Notes under the pieces: generated by a model | Database searches by the model: none | Told to the model about the DNA's origin: nothing | Seen by the model: the letters and a program-made list of their open reading frames with translations, nothing else | DNA from: Symsagittifera roscoffensis | Taxonomy: Eukaryota > Xenacoelomorpha > Acoela > Convolutidae | Length of the DNA stretch: 64,000 bases | Reading direction: 5' to 3' | Assembly (NCBI RefSeq): GCF_963678635.1 | Contig: NC_087067.1 | Coordinates: 618,001 to 682,000 of the forward strand | Position numbers and translations under genes: made by a program | Part shown: in pieces, positions 34,441 through 45,214 of the stretch | How positions within the stretch are numbered: position 1 is the first letter of the stretch | Layout: the number at the start of each line of letters is the position of its first letter

Positions 34441-35075
34441 CGAAAATTTTCGAAAATTTCACCCCAAAAATGGATCATTTGCCTTTTTTCAATTAATCAA
34501 GAATTACGCGGAAACTACTTGGTTAATTGATTTTAAAAATTATATCACAGGAAGCGTTTTATGCAGCTCAACAAAGTTTAACAAGGGTTAAATCTCCAAA
34601 AATTTGCGCAAATTGTTTAAAATTTAGGACCAAGTTAGCATCCTCCCCCTTAAACACGTTTAGGGGGGAGGATGTTAACTTGGTTCTAAACTGGGAATTT
34701 TCAGCCAATCAGAATCGAGCATTTTACATGCATCGCTGAGAAAATTTAATTTAATTTAAGCGCTGGAGTGGAGGATCTTAACTTGGTCTATTAGGGGGGA
34801 GGATGTTAACTTGATCCAAAATTTATTTTTAAACAGAGATTCTGGGTTTTATATAGTAAAATCACATTTATTGACTATCGAGTGAAAATTTTTTTTCTCT
34901 TTTACTGGTTTTTGAAGATTTAATCCTTGTTAAACTTTGTTGATCTGCGTAAGAGGCTTCCTGTGAGATAATTTTCTTATCAATTAACAAAGTAGTTTCA
35001 GCGTAATTCTTGATTAATTGAAAAAAACCAAAATGACCCATTTTTGGGGTAAAATTTTTGTTGAGATTTTCGGAG
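34441..35075. repeat. Large imperfect inverted repeat (foldback) with inner hairpins
   Basis: The left arm 34441-34615 and right arm 34895-35075 are reverse complements with some mismatches: CACCCCAAAAATGG, TTTTTCAATTAATCAAGAATTACGC, TCACAGGAAGC and CAACAAAGTTTAACAAGG occur in both. The roughly 280-bp spacer holds a hairpin at 34627-34686 (ACCAAGTTAGCATCCTCCCC / GGGGAGGATGTTAACTTGGT, around the palindrome AAACACGTTT) and two further GGAGGATCTTAACTTGG-type copies at 34770-34822. No protein is encoded. It looks like a foldback or MITE-type element. Confidence 0.75.
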
Positions 35076-37021
35076 AAAAAATGGCACCATATTAATTCTG
35101 GTGAAATTCTAAGCAACTTTTGTTCTCTTCACTTTTTGTCTAATCTCAACCCAATTTGAAAAAAACGCATTTGAAAATTCAAGTTTTGTTCGTTTTGTCC
35201 GGATAATTTAAATCGGCACTGTAGTCCATGCTGGATAAAAAACACAAAAGCGAGACTGAACTGCGATACAACGCAAACGCAGCATTTCAAGCAAACAACT
35301 AGAAAACGAGAGAGAAAACACTAGAAACACTCGAAAAAACTATTTGAAACACAATCACAAGCATCAAGTAAGCTTTTGGCAGCCCTTACGGAGCGACACT
35401 AAGTTGACAAAACTTTGGTAGATGCCTATTGAGTCGAAAACAAAAAGAGCGCCATAAATTGCCATAAGCCAAAACTATTATATTTAAAAAAAATCAATTT
35501 CTTATAGATTTGTAGGAAGTTGTTCTCGGGAAAAAGTATAGTTCCCGATTACAAGATACTTGCTCTCGCAAATTCAACAACACCAAGACAACATTGCACA
35601 TAAATGTTGTTGTACTTGAAAAGATAATGCTTAACAAGCTGTATGCGCAACCATTCGTTCATTCCAGGAAAAGATTGTTACCGAATTGTAAAATCTTCTC
35701 AACTATATAAACCCAAAGCAAACTATGTCTTTTATTGCATACAATTTATTTATGCTTTACTCAGAAACGGTCACACAGAAACAAACAATAAAAAATCTGA
35801 AAACAAATCAGTTTTTTTTCAATTTTTAATTGCAGAATTTTTTTGAAATTTATGATTCCCAAAATGACATTAAAAATTTCCAACTAAATTTACTCAAGTA
35901 AAATTCAAATAAGGCATAAATAAGCTAATGTAAACGGCTCAAATTAAGCATAACTACGTGTGCTCGCTTGTTTTACTCGCTCGAATTTAGACGAAAAATC
36001 AAAAATTTCAAATCGGTTTTTCCCGACACTGGGAAAAAAGATGCAAACTAAAACACATCCGACAAAGTTCCTCCCCATTTTTCAAATGGTCGGAACAATA
36101 AGATATTTTGAAATATTTATAATGAATAAATTTCTATAAATTGTTATTTTGTGAGACATTTTGGATCAAGAAAAAACCACTGCCAGCTAAGGTCTGACGT
36201 CTTAACTTGAGGTCTAAAGCACTATAGTCACTTGAAATTTTCGGAAAAACAAAGAAAACATTCAACTGCATCAAAAGAACTCATTTTTAGCAACTTTAGG
36301 TATCTCGTCAGCACTTTAAACAAAATATTCAAAAAAAGAATGTAAGACTGCAAAATTTAATGTTTCACCAATACCAATAATGAGAAAAACATCACTAAGT
36401 ATAAACAAAAGATAACAGAAAACTGCAACTAATAAAAGCCATATCCTTCTTTTCAAACCTGCCCGATTAAAGCCGAGTCAGTTTCAGAAAATATAAAAAA
36501 AAATTAAGAAAAACAAGACTGAAAAATTCATTGAAACCGTTTTGTTATGAACATTCAAAATTAAACAAGTTTTACTAGCTTCTTAAGGAAATTCAGGAAA
36601 ACGCACGCTCAGCAGAATTTAGTTGAACCGCAAACTTTCCCAAAAACAAAACATTTCAGATGCTCATATACATAAAACAGCAAACTATTCTTAAATGCTA
36701 TCAAAAGCCAGGTAGATATTCAATCAACAAATGTTCAAAAAACAACAACGTTATTAACGAGAAAACATTTAGTTGCCGATCATAAGTCAAGTGAAAAAAA
36801 TGCTTTGACTACCACCAGCTGAAGTTAAGTGATTAGGTTAAAGCATTAGCATAACATTCACTTTGAGATTGAGAGCATTCGCGAAAGCGTTTTTTCTTTC
36901 GATACCTTGCCATAACAATGATAGCGCAAGAGAACGGGCTTTCACTTATCCTCTAGCCTCAATTACAAAACAGCCTGGTCTAATTTTGCTGCAGTTATAT
37001 CATAACGTGAAAACCTTACAC
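35076..37021. other. AT-rich non-coding stretch
   Basis: No gene was recognised. A phrase at 35950-36095 (CTCGCTCGAATTTAGACGAAAAATC, CGGTTTTTCCCGACACTGGGAAAA, ATGGTCGGAACAATAA) is a relative of two stretches at 56105-56180 and 56275-56345, and marks another dispersed repeat. The 24-codon plus-strand frame at 35229 is too short to believe. Confidence 0.45.
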
Positions 37022-37645
37022 AAAAAAACCATTCCTCGATTCGGGAAAAATAACTCATCCTAAAAACAATACCAAACCAATTTTTATTGCCTTTTTGATA
37101 GAAATTCAGCAATTCGCAGGAGTGAAATTATCATTAGAATTGAATTGAACCAAAAACATGTTGAATTGAACATGATACGAAATTAAAAAAACAGACCGTA
37201 AATCAGATTTAAAAGAGTTTTTCCTGAAAAAAAAAACAAAACCATACGACTTATGAAAATATCTTTGCTTTGTTCATTGACACTTAATAAAACTGAAAGA
37301 CTCGTATTTGTTTTAAGTACCGATTGGTGACTAAGATCTGGTAACTTTCACAAACTCTTTTTGTTCTCGTAGCGTCACTAGTTTCCTATTGTCAGAAAAA
37401 AAATTGATTACAACTCCCCTAGAAAAAAGATCACTCCGCTCAATAATTGATGACGACTCAATTCAAAAATCAGAATTTCATGTTCTCTCGGTTAAAAGTG
37501 TCACAAAAAAACTCTAGAAACTACTTGATAAACCCAAAATTTCATGCAAGACCTAAAAACAGTGAAATCAGAAGTGAATTAATAAATATTTGACAGCTCC
37601 AAATTAAATCAAGTAATTTCTCAGCACCCAAAAAATTAGATCTCC

Positions 37646-37801
37646 TCAGTCAATTTTTGAAGCTGTGTCGGCTAAAGTGGGTAAATAGTTTGCATCCCCC
37701 TCCCCATCGCCGTAGCTTCTCCGATTTAAATAGACCCTTCCGCCCAGAATCGAATTCTCCGCATCCTCTTCGCGTGCATCTAACCTCCGCCTCAACTGCA
37801 C
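37646..37801 (-). CDS. BSCL2: Seipin last exon, distal copy (F1)
   Basis: The minus-strand acceptor GTCCGTTTAG precedes GTGCAGTTGAGGCGG at 37801. The frame runs 51 residues to TGA at 37646-37648. The peptide begins VQLRRRLDAREEDAENS and ends LPTLADTASKID. It starts in phase 0, fitting the phase-0 donor GAA/GTGAGT of the exon at 38498. A basic LRRR stretch close to the C terminus recalls the basic end of vertebrate seipin tails. The DNA is identical to the proximal copy at 43496-43651. Two other frames here are open (72 residues minus, 64 plus) and would look better by length; splice sites and phase favour this one. Confidence 0.6.
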   Translation of the reverse strand: MQLRRRLDAREEDAENSILGGRVYLNRRSYGDGEGDANYLPTLADTASKID

Positions 37802-38497
37802 CTAAACGGACCCAAGTAGAAAATAATTTAGAGAATTCCAATTTAAAATGAACTGTGAATCTGAACATGGTTCAAGAAAGAAATCCATGCAATATCATCT
37901 TTCCTAATATCCGTAGATTTTTGTTCAAAACAGGAAACGTTGACTGGACAATTTACAGCAGTCAGCAAAATAATAACAGCTGAAAAATTAAGTCTGATAT
38001 TGAAAAGTTCACTCTTTCATTTACCACTCAAAACACCAAAAAGATGCAACAGCAAGAAGTCACGAACGCAATGAAATAGAAAACTGACTTGATTTTTGAA
38101 AAACTTCAATTTACAAAGAACAAACTTAGACTTACAGCTCTTGAATTTCAAGAACAATTAATGATCGACACTTTTTTGATTAAATAAACCCCATTGAGAA
38201 AACTGGATCAATAGGTTAAGTTTATTTTCCGCTGGAAAATCTGAATATTAAATTCCCCTTTCGAAACTAGAAGTCGATCGCGTTTTTCGTGACCTTTACA
38301 CTTTTGCTGTTCGATAATGGAGTTTAATTTCCTTTCAACAAAGGCAATGAAGGGAACTTTAAAAACGAAAAGTCAAACCGCGAAAAAGTAAATTTGAGCC
38401 TGAACAAACTAAGACTTTTCCTGAAAAAAGCATTTAAAAAGTTATCGAGACCTATATAAGAGTGTGAACTATGTTAACTGACTCTTTAGTAACTCAC

Positions 38498-38688
38498 TTC
38501 TGGAGGAGCTGAACTAGAAATAATTATGGGTTCTTGGTCGAGCGAATCCAAATGGCCTCTAGTCTCTACTTCAGCTACTAATAACTCCTCGTCTTCATCT
38601 TCGTCGAAGTCTTCTATCCCCTCGTGAATCTGGTCTGCACTGGCATTTCTTCGGTTTTGATGTCTTCTAGATATATTCAGACGCAGTC
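38498..38688 (-). CDS. BSCL2: Seipin penultimate exon, distal copy (E1)
   Basis: The minus-strand acceptor ATAATCTTCAG precedes GACTGCGTCTG at 38688; the exon ends CCTCCAGAA before a consensus donor GTGAGT. It encodes 63 residues plus two bases of a split codon: a basic start (LRLNISRRHQNRRN) then a very acidic run (DFDEDEDEE) and ISSSAPPE. The entry phase fits the donor ACA/GTTAGT at the end of seipin exon D (50174). A basic segment right after the second membrane helix followed by an acidic region is the layout of animal seipin tails. Compared with the proximal copy (44350-44540) it has three amino-acid changes (Ile/Val, Phe/Val, Asp/Glu) and one silent change. Confidence 0.65.
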
Positions 38689-38880
38689 CTGAAGATTATA
38701 ACGTATAAATAAACATATCCTGCTGCTACGCTGTTATAATAGCAATTAATGCAACCCAAATTTAACTGAAATTTGTTAGGGGGCCAGCGTAGACCTAATG
38801 CAATAAAAGATGTGATTATTTTGATTCTCCGTTTATTATGTAAAGCGTATTTTGATAAAGCCTCCCCTCTGTATTTTCAA

Positions 38881-39300
38881 AACAGGCGAAGCTGCACTTC
38901 GCATACACAAGCAAGATAACGGCAAATAATCTCTAAAAACGTTTGAAAAAAGTAAAGAAGGAAGGTGAAATAAGACTTGAAAATTGAAACTTCTACGGTG
39001 CCGGTATAAGAATTAGTAAGAACTTGCTACGTATCGGATTTAAACCTGCGACCTCGAGATTTCGAGTCTCACGCCCTGCCCTCTCCGCCACGAACGCAGC
39101 TACATATGCTAATAAAAAGCCAATGCGATGCAATAAAAAGGGCACCAAATGCAAATAGACACAATATCGCAAGAAATAATTAGGAACGTAACAAGCTGAA
39201 GGCATTCACACTAAATTTGCATGTATTAAACTGGAAAGCATAAAGCCATATTATGAAGAAACTGTGAGATATATTAAATCGAAAATTTTCCATTATCGAA
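38881..39300 (-). repeat. tRNA-Ser(CGA)-like SINE with hairpin tail, copy in duplication 1
   Basis: Minus strand 39097-39025 reads as a tRNA-Ser-like head: TGGCGGAGAGGG (A box), an anticodon arm GAGA-CTCGAAA-TCTC with a 7-base loop whose middle is CGA, and B box GGTTTAAATCC. The T stem no longer pairs, so it is not an active tRNA. About 130 bp further along the minus strand is the hairpin module TGCGAAGTGCAGCTTCGCC (38902-38884). A body on the other side (39098-39300) is shared with 29583-29830 and the second duplication copy. Confidence 0.65.
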
Positions 39301-39309
39301 ATTTTACAC

Positions 39310-40860
39310 AAAGACGAAGCGGAGCTAACCTTTTGCCATTAACACAATCATAAAAACCCATAACTCGAAAAAAATGTTGTTGAAAAAACTAGGTGAACCA
39401 AAAGCTTCGTTTGCATCGATGAAGGACACCTAGGGCCCAAGTGAAGGTCGAGGTAAGTGTTTTATAATTTTTGAACTTGTTATGCTGATGCAGGACGAAA
39501 TGGGTTATTTCAAAAAATGGACTTTGCCCAAAACCTTAGTTGTTTTTCATTTAAGGTCAGCTGAGTGAAAATTTTAGAAATTTTTGAACTTTCCCAAACA
39601 CCTAGCCTTTTTCTAACGAAAAAAGAAAGGAGTAGCCGCTTCTGCAGGAAAAATTCGTGGAACCGCTTCTTTAGATTAAAATTTTCACAGATTTAATGAG
39701 ATAGTTTTTAAAAAAAAATCAAAAAAGTTTCTTTTAAATACTCCAAATTTCAAAAATCAGTAACTTTTTTTCTATTAAGCGAAAGTCGTGGCCGGTAAAG
39801 TAGATGAGATTCTCAAACTCCAGTTTCTCGATTCAACACTTCACCTGAAAATTGACGCAGTAATTTTCGTATCGAGTAAAAAACTCAAAAAATTCACTGT
39901 CTTGAGAGCCAAAACATTTTGCTAAAAAAATCTGGACGTAGCAAATTGTAAAGGTAAGCTTCCAAGATCCTGTGGTCGATTAAAACTATGATATCAGATT
40001 TGGCAGGATAGTTATCGAGAAAAGTTTAAAAAAAACTATCAACACATCAGAAAAATGACATTTCCGAGAATCTTAACACTTTTCAAAAAAATGGGCATAG
40101 CCGCTGATGCATAAGAGATTCACCCAACCTGTAATTTCGATTGAGCCCAAAAACCCAGGCTTGGCAGGTAGTTCTCGAGAAATTTCAGTCAGAAAAAGTC
40201 AAAAAATCGAAAGATCACTTTTCCGAGAGCCATAAGTTTTTGTGTCAAAAGAGTCGCGTATGCAAAGGAGCTTACCACAACACGTTCTTTGGACTGAACT
40301 TAAAATCCCAGATATGGGAAGGTATTTTTTGGTAAAATTCATAAAATTTAGAAAGAAAACGCTCAATAAATCAAAACATTGACTTTTCCTTAGGCACACG
40401 ATTACTTTATGTGTAAAAAGTGGCACCTCTGATGCAGGGGAACTTCCAACAACCCGTTATCTCCATTGAACCCAAAAATTCAGATTTGGTAGGTTAGTTT
40501 TTGAGATAAGATAAAAAATATTCAAAACAGGGTTAACAATTTTTTTTTAAATGACAATTTCGAGGGCCATAATTTTATGTGCAAAAAAATCGGGCGTAGC
40601 CGCTTATGGAGGTAAAGTTTTCAAATCCATTCTATTCATTGAAAATCCATGTCTCACATTTGGTAGGTTAGTTTTTGAGAACACGAAAAAATAAATACAT
40701 CAGTCAAATATTCTACCCACAGACTTATTCGAAGTCTGTGGACAAAAGGGTAAGGCAACAAGAAACGAGGGGAGTATGCAGGCACACAAGAATGTAGGCG
40801 GTCTTTCTATGGATACCCCTTTTTGAACATCGGTAGAAACGTTTTTGAAAGAAAATTTTT
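39310..40860 (+). repeat. Array of degenerate ~165-bp modules (block M2)
   Basis: A leader (from TTACACAAAGACGAAGCGGAG at 39309 through GATGAAGGACACCTAGGG at 39418) is followed by modules with cores near 39690, 40003, 40155, 40308, 40480 and 40650 (for example CAGATTTGGTAGGTTAGTTT). It closes with GAGTATGCAGGCACACAAGA at 40770. The leader also occurs at 42605 and 47018, and the closing phrase at 48773. This indicates a defined composite element: leader, several modules, closing sequence. Confidence 0.75.
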
Positions 40861-41114
40861 GCAAAAAATGATAGTATTAATTTTCCAAAGCCCAATAAAA
40901 ACCAATCCAATACACTTTCATAATAATTGTTTTTATTATACAGAAATTCTAGGCAAAAAGTAGACAGAAATTCTAGCAAGACATTTGAAATTCAAATTAG
41001 CAACTCAAAATAATTTACGAAGTGGAAACAAAGTACGCTTAACGCTTACAACGCTTACAAATCGCAAGCGTACAAATCGCAACGCTTACAAATCGCAAGC
41101 GTAATTATTGTTTT
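40861..41114. repeat. Short tandem of CGCTTACAAATCGCAAG
   Basis: At 41037-41105 the phrase CGCTTACAAATCGCAAG is repeated about three times with small indels. Each copy contains the palindrome-like CGCTT...AAGCG. Related hairpins with ATAACGCTTGC-TA-TCGCAAGCG stand at 48322, 49250 and 49750, each after a phrase like CATTCCAGTTGATAACG. The rest of the interval is AT-rich. Confidence 0.5.
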
Positions 41115-41310
41115 CTATCAAACAAATAGCTATTTTGGTTCATTTGATGAACTAAAAATGCATCAACTGTGTTAACTTATTACATTTCGAATATCAAAGC
41201 ACATGCTATCAAAAAGCCGTAAGCGTGCCACCCAAAAGACTAAGGTTGGAAAAAAAGGAAAGTTGTACTATTACACTACGCTCACTTAAGTTCGCAAGTG
41301 TAAAAATAGA
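41115..41310. repeat. Repeat shared with 32275-32485
   Basis: See the copy beside the MULE. Here the palindromic end is cleaner: ACACTACGCTCACTTAAGT then TCGCAAGTGT at 41275-41303. It follows immediately after the short tandem at 41037. Confidence 0.6.
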
Positions 41311-42604
41311 TGAAATTTTGCCTTGTTTTTTCAAGGTACTTTTAATATCTGAAGGCAGTTCTTTTGTTTTGCATGGCTATTGATCATTAATCGATCTATC
41401 TTATAAAAATGAAAAAAAAATCGTATTCCAAATAAATAGCACGCTAATACCATGCCAATATAGCACTACATGTGCGCGCAATTCAAACTAACTAGGATTT
41501 TACGGGAACCTGGGCAAATCTGAGACCGCACAGGATCCTGTAACAACGAAAAAAACACATTGAAGTGAAACGTAGTTATGACATATGACGCAGTTTTTTC
41601 TCAGTCATTTTTGTTCTATGCTGCATTTTTGTATAACTACGTTTCGCAGCCTCACAGTGTCTGTGAGAAAAAACTGCGCCATATTTCATAATGTTCAAAG
41701 CTTCAAGTTTTCACACAAGCGAAGCGGGGCACAATTGCGATGCAAAATAAAATGGCAAAAATAAAAAAAATGAACTCTGTTGGAGAAATCGTAAGCAAGA
41801 AAATAAGAAAATACCTTTTTGCAAATGTTATACAAAACAATATCCTACAACATAGGAAAGATTCGGACTACTTGATCTTCGTTCAATAGTTTCTCATAAC
41901 CATTAGTTGGAAACGATAATAAAAAATAGACTAAAAATCGAGATCCGAAAACTCCTTAATGCTCCAAAACTTTGCCTAAATAATAGCAACCAGACAACCA
42001 GCATAACCCTACATGAAGAAATAGGGATAAAAAAAGGGACTATCCGTTATTTGCTATAAAGTGAGATCAAAATGAAAGAATAAAACGAAACTTCAAAAAA
42101 AAATAAATGCTGAAAAAAACTGCGAAGAATGAACATACATTTCTGGCGTGTATGAAAACCAGGAAAACATGATTTACATTTAAACAATTGACAAGAAAAT
42201 TATTCTTAAAAAGTCTGCCAAAAATGTTACAGAATTAAGCACCCGGTAAGACAGACGACAAAAATTGGGTTGAAACCTCGAAATCATTAAAGCCGTCAAA
42301 AAAAATCAATTTATAGATAAAAGTTATTTCAGCTGTAGACTCAGTATCCTTTCAGTAGCTCTAGAACAGCTGCTAAACTACAGCTAGTAAATGTTCAACG
42401 CGCTAAAAATGGAGATCTTGCAATTGGAGATCCTGTGAACAAAATTCTTTGCAAAAAAAGGAAAAAACATTTATTCTCAAACAACGCTGAAAATTTAAAT
42501 GAAAGCAAAAAAATCAACTTTCGAAATTCAGAGAAAAAGTTATCATCTAACAGCTCTTTTAATTTCCAAAATCTTGAATGGTTGGTAATTTTTTGACAAA
42601 GAGA
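41311..42604. other. Non-coding stretch with interleaved inverted repeats
   Basis: No gene was recognised. At 41565-41684 two inverted repeats interleave in the order A-B-A'-B': A is GAAACGTAGTTAT (41567-41579) with A' ATAACTACGTTTC (41633-41645); B is ATATGACGCAGTTTTTTCTCA (41583-41603) with B' TGAGAAAAAACTGCGCCATAT (41664-41684). At 41713 a hairpin-family end (ACACAAGCGAAGCGGGGC) is present. The rest is AT-rich. Confidence 0.5.
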
Positions 42605-42871
42605 CAAACAAAGAGATGAAGGACACCTGGGGCTCAGCTAAAGCTGGAGTTACGTATTTGATATTTTTAGAATTTTTTATACTGATGTGGGACGAATTGC
42701 GTAATTTCAAAAATTAGAAGAGTGAAAACTTTTGAGATTTTCGAATTTTCCCAAAGACCTAGCCTTTGTATGACAAAAAAGTAAGGAGTAGCCGATTCTG
42801 TGGGAAAAATTCGCGCGACCGCTTCTTTCGATTGAAATTTTCATCTAAGATTTGATAGGGTAGTTTTTAAA
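42605..42871 (+). repeat. Module block fragment (M2b) at the duplication border
   Basis: Leader (GATGAAGGACACCTGGGG, 42615) and one module homologous to 39418-39706, ending TAGTTTTTAAAAAAAA at about 42871, exactly where the duplicated segment starts with its own A tract. This places the duplication breakpoint in a repeat module. Confidence 0.7.
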
Positions 42872-43495
42872 AAAAAACCCATTCCTCGATTCGGGAAAAA
42901 TAACTCATCGTAAAAACGATACCAAACCAATTTTTATTGCCTTTTTGATCGAAATTCAGCAATTCGCAGGAGTGAAATTATCATTAAAATTGAATTGAAC
43001 CAAAAACATGTTGAATTGAACATGATACGAAATTAAAAAACAGACCGTAAATCAAATTTAAAAGAGTTTTTCCTGAAAAAAAAAAACAAAACCATACGAC
43101 TTATGAAAATATCTTTGCTTTGCTCATTGACACTTAATAAAACTGAAAGACTCGTATTTGTTTTAAATACCGATTGGTGACTAAGATCTGGTAACTTTCA
43201 CAAACTCTTTTTGTTCTCGTAGCGTCACTAGTTTCCTATTGTCAGAAAAAAAATTGATTACAACTCCCCTAGAAAAAAGATCATTCCGCTCAATAATTGA
43301 TGACGACTCAATTCAAAAATCAGAATTTCATGTTCTCTCGGTTAAAAGTTTCACAAAAAAACTCTAGAAACTACTTGATAAACCCAAAATTTCATGCAAG
43401 ACCTAAAAACAGTGAAATCAGAAGTGAATTAATAAATATTTGACAGCTCCAAATTAAATCAAGTAATTTCTCAGCACCCAAAAAATTAGATCTCC

Positions 43496-43651
43496 TCAGT
43501 CAATTTTTGAAGCTGTGTCGGCTAAAGTGGGTAAATAGTTTGCATCCCCCTCCCCATCGCCGTAGCTTCTCCGATTTAAATAGACCCTTCCGCCCAGAAT
43601 CGAATTCTCCGCATCCTCTTCGCGTGCATCTAACCTCCGCCTCAACTGCAC
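43496..43651 (-). CDS. BSCL2: Seipin last exon, proximal copy (F2)
   Basis: Identical in sequence to F1: acceptor GTCCGTTTAG, start GTGCAGTTG at 43651, 51 residues, TGA at 43496-43498, phase 0. Lying nearer to exons A-D, F2 together with E2 (44540-44350) is the more likely ending of the main transcript. With E1-F1 downstream, a transcript reading through could choose either pair, or join E2 to F1, without changing frame. Confidence 0.62.
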   Translation of the reverse strand: MQLRRRLDAREEDAENSILGGRVYLNRRSYGDGEGDANYLPTLADTASKID

Positions 43652-44349
43652 CTAAACGGACCCAAGTAGAAAATAATTTAGAGAATTCCAATTTAAAATG
43701 AACTGTGAATCTGAACATGGTTCAAGAAAGAAATCCATGCAATATCATCTTTCCTAATATCCGTAGATTTTTGTTCAAAACAGGAAACGTTGACTGGACA
43801 ATTTACAGCAGTCAGCAAAATAATAACAGCTGAAAAATTAAGTCTGATATTGAAAAGTTCACTCTTTCATTTACCACTCAAAACACCAAAAAGATGCAAC
43901 AGCAAGAAGTCACGAACGCAATGAAATAGAAAACTGACTTGATTTTTGAAAAACTTCAATTTACAAAGAACAAACTTAGACTTACAGCTCTTGAATTTCA
44001 AGAACAATTAATGATCGACACTTTTTTGATTAAATAAACCCCATTGAGAAAACTGGATCAATAGGTTAAGTTTATTTTCCGCTGGAAAATCTGAATATTA
44101 AATTCCCCTTTCGAAACTAGAAGTCGATCGCGTTTTTCGTGACCTTTACACTTTTGCAGTTCGATAATGGAGTTTACCTTCCTTTCAACAAAAGCAATGA
44201 AGGGAACTTTAAAAACGAAAAGTCAAACCGCGAAAAAGTAAATTTGAGCCTGAACAAACTAAGACTTTTCCTGAAAAAAAAGCATTTAAAAAGTTATCGA
44301 GACCTATATAAGAGTGTGAACTATGTTAACTGACTCTTTAGTAACTCAC

Positions 44350-44540
44350 TTCTGGAGGAGCTGAACTAGAAATAATTATGGGTTCTTGGTCGAGAGAATC
44401 CAAATGGCCTCTAGTCTCTACTTCAGCTACTAATAACTCCTCGTCTTCATCTTCTTCGACGTCTTCTATCCCCTCGTGAACCTGGTCTGCACTGGCATTT
44501 CTTCGGTTTTGATGTCTTCTAGATATATTCAGACGCAGTC
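44350..44540 (-). CDS. BSCL2: Seipin penultimate exon, proximal copy (E2)
   Basis: Acceptor ATAATCTTCAG, start GACTGCGTCTG at 44540, end CCAGAA before donor GTGAGT at 44349. It encodes 63 residues, basic then acidic (EDVEEDEDEE). The split codon at entry is completed by the single A left by exon D (50174), giving Arg: the joined peptide reads DFQAYD-R-LRLNISRRH. The intron between D and E2 is about 5.6 kb and filled with repeats. This exon pair encodes the cytosolic C-terminal tail, which is the least conserved part of seipins, so identity rests mainly on phase, order and layout. Confidence 0.65.
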
Positions 44541-44734
44541 CTGAAGATTATAACGTATAAATAAACATATCCTGCTGCTACGCTGTTATAATAGCAATTA
44601 ATGCAACCCAAATTTAACTGAAATTTGTTAGGGGGCCAGCGTAGACCTAATGCAATAAAAGATGTGATTATTTTGATTCTCCGTTTATTATGTAAAGCGT
44701 ATTTTGATAAAGCCTCCCCTCTGTATTTTCAAAA

Positions 44735-45205
44735 CAGGCGAAGCTGCACTTCGCATACACAAGCAAGATAACGGCAAATAATCTCTAAAAACGTTTGAAA
44801 AAAGTAAAGAAGGAAGGTGAAATAAGACTTGAAAATTGAAACTTCTACGGTGCCGGTATAAGAATTAGTAAGAACTTGCTACGTATCGGATTTAAACCTG
44901 CGACCTCGAGATTTCGAGTCTCACGCCCTGCCCTCTCCGCCACGAACGCTTATTAATCGGTAAACACAAGTCAAAAAATAAAGCAGCTACATATGCTAAT
45001 AAAAAGCCAATGCGATGCAATAAAAAGGGCACCAAATGCAAATAGACACAATATCGCAAGAAATAATTAGGAACATAACAAGCTGAAGGCATTCACACTA
45101 AATTTGCATGTATTAAATTAGAAAGCATAAAGCCATATTATGAAGAAATAAAGCATTTCAAAAAACTGCGAGATATATTAAATCGAAAATTTTCCATTAT
45201 CGAAA
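44735..45205 (-). repeat. tRNA-Ser(CGA)-like SINE with hairpin tail, copy in duplication 2
   Basis: Same element as 38881-39300. The head is 44949-44878 and the hairpin tail 44755-44737. This copy keeps about 35 bp at 44950-44984 (starts TTATTAATCGG) that copy 1 lost. The anticodon-arm sequence GAGACTCGAAATCTC is intact. Confidence 0.65.
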
Positions 45206-45214
45206 TTTTACACA

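Larger units (their letters stand above)
37022..39985. repeat. Segmental duplication, copy 1 (holds seipin tail exons)
   Basis: Nearly identical to 42871-45680, in the same orientation and offset by about 5850 bp. The shared part begins inside an A tract (AAAAAAACC then ATTCCTCGATTCGG) and runs through two exons, an intron, a tRNA-like repeat and into ~165-bp modules. Copy 1 has a 204-bp segment (39319-39522) that copy 2 lacks, and lacks about 35 bp at 39097 and about 15 bp at 39263 that copy 2 has. In the seipin exons there are only four differences in 347 bp. Confidence 0.93.

Noticed and set aside
37650-37868. 72-residue minus and 64-residue plus frames in the seipin last exon (also at 43500)
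   Set aside because: A third frame has the acceptor and the right phase to follow the preceding exon; the longer frames lack splice support and start in intron sequence.
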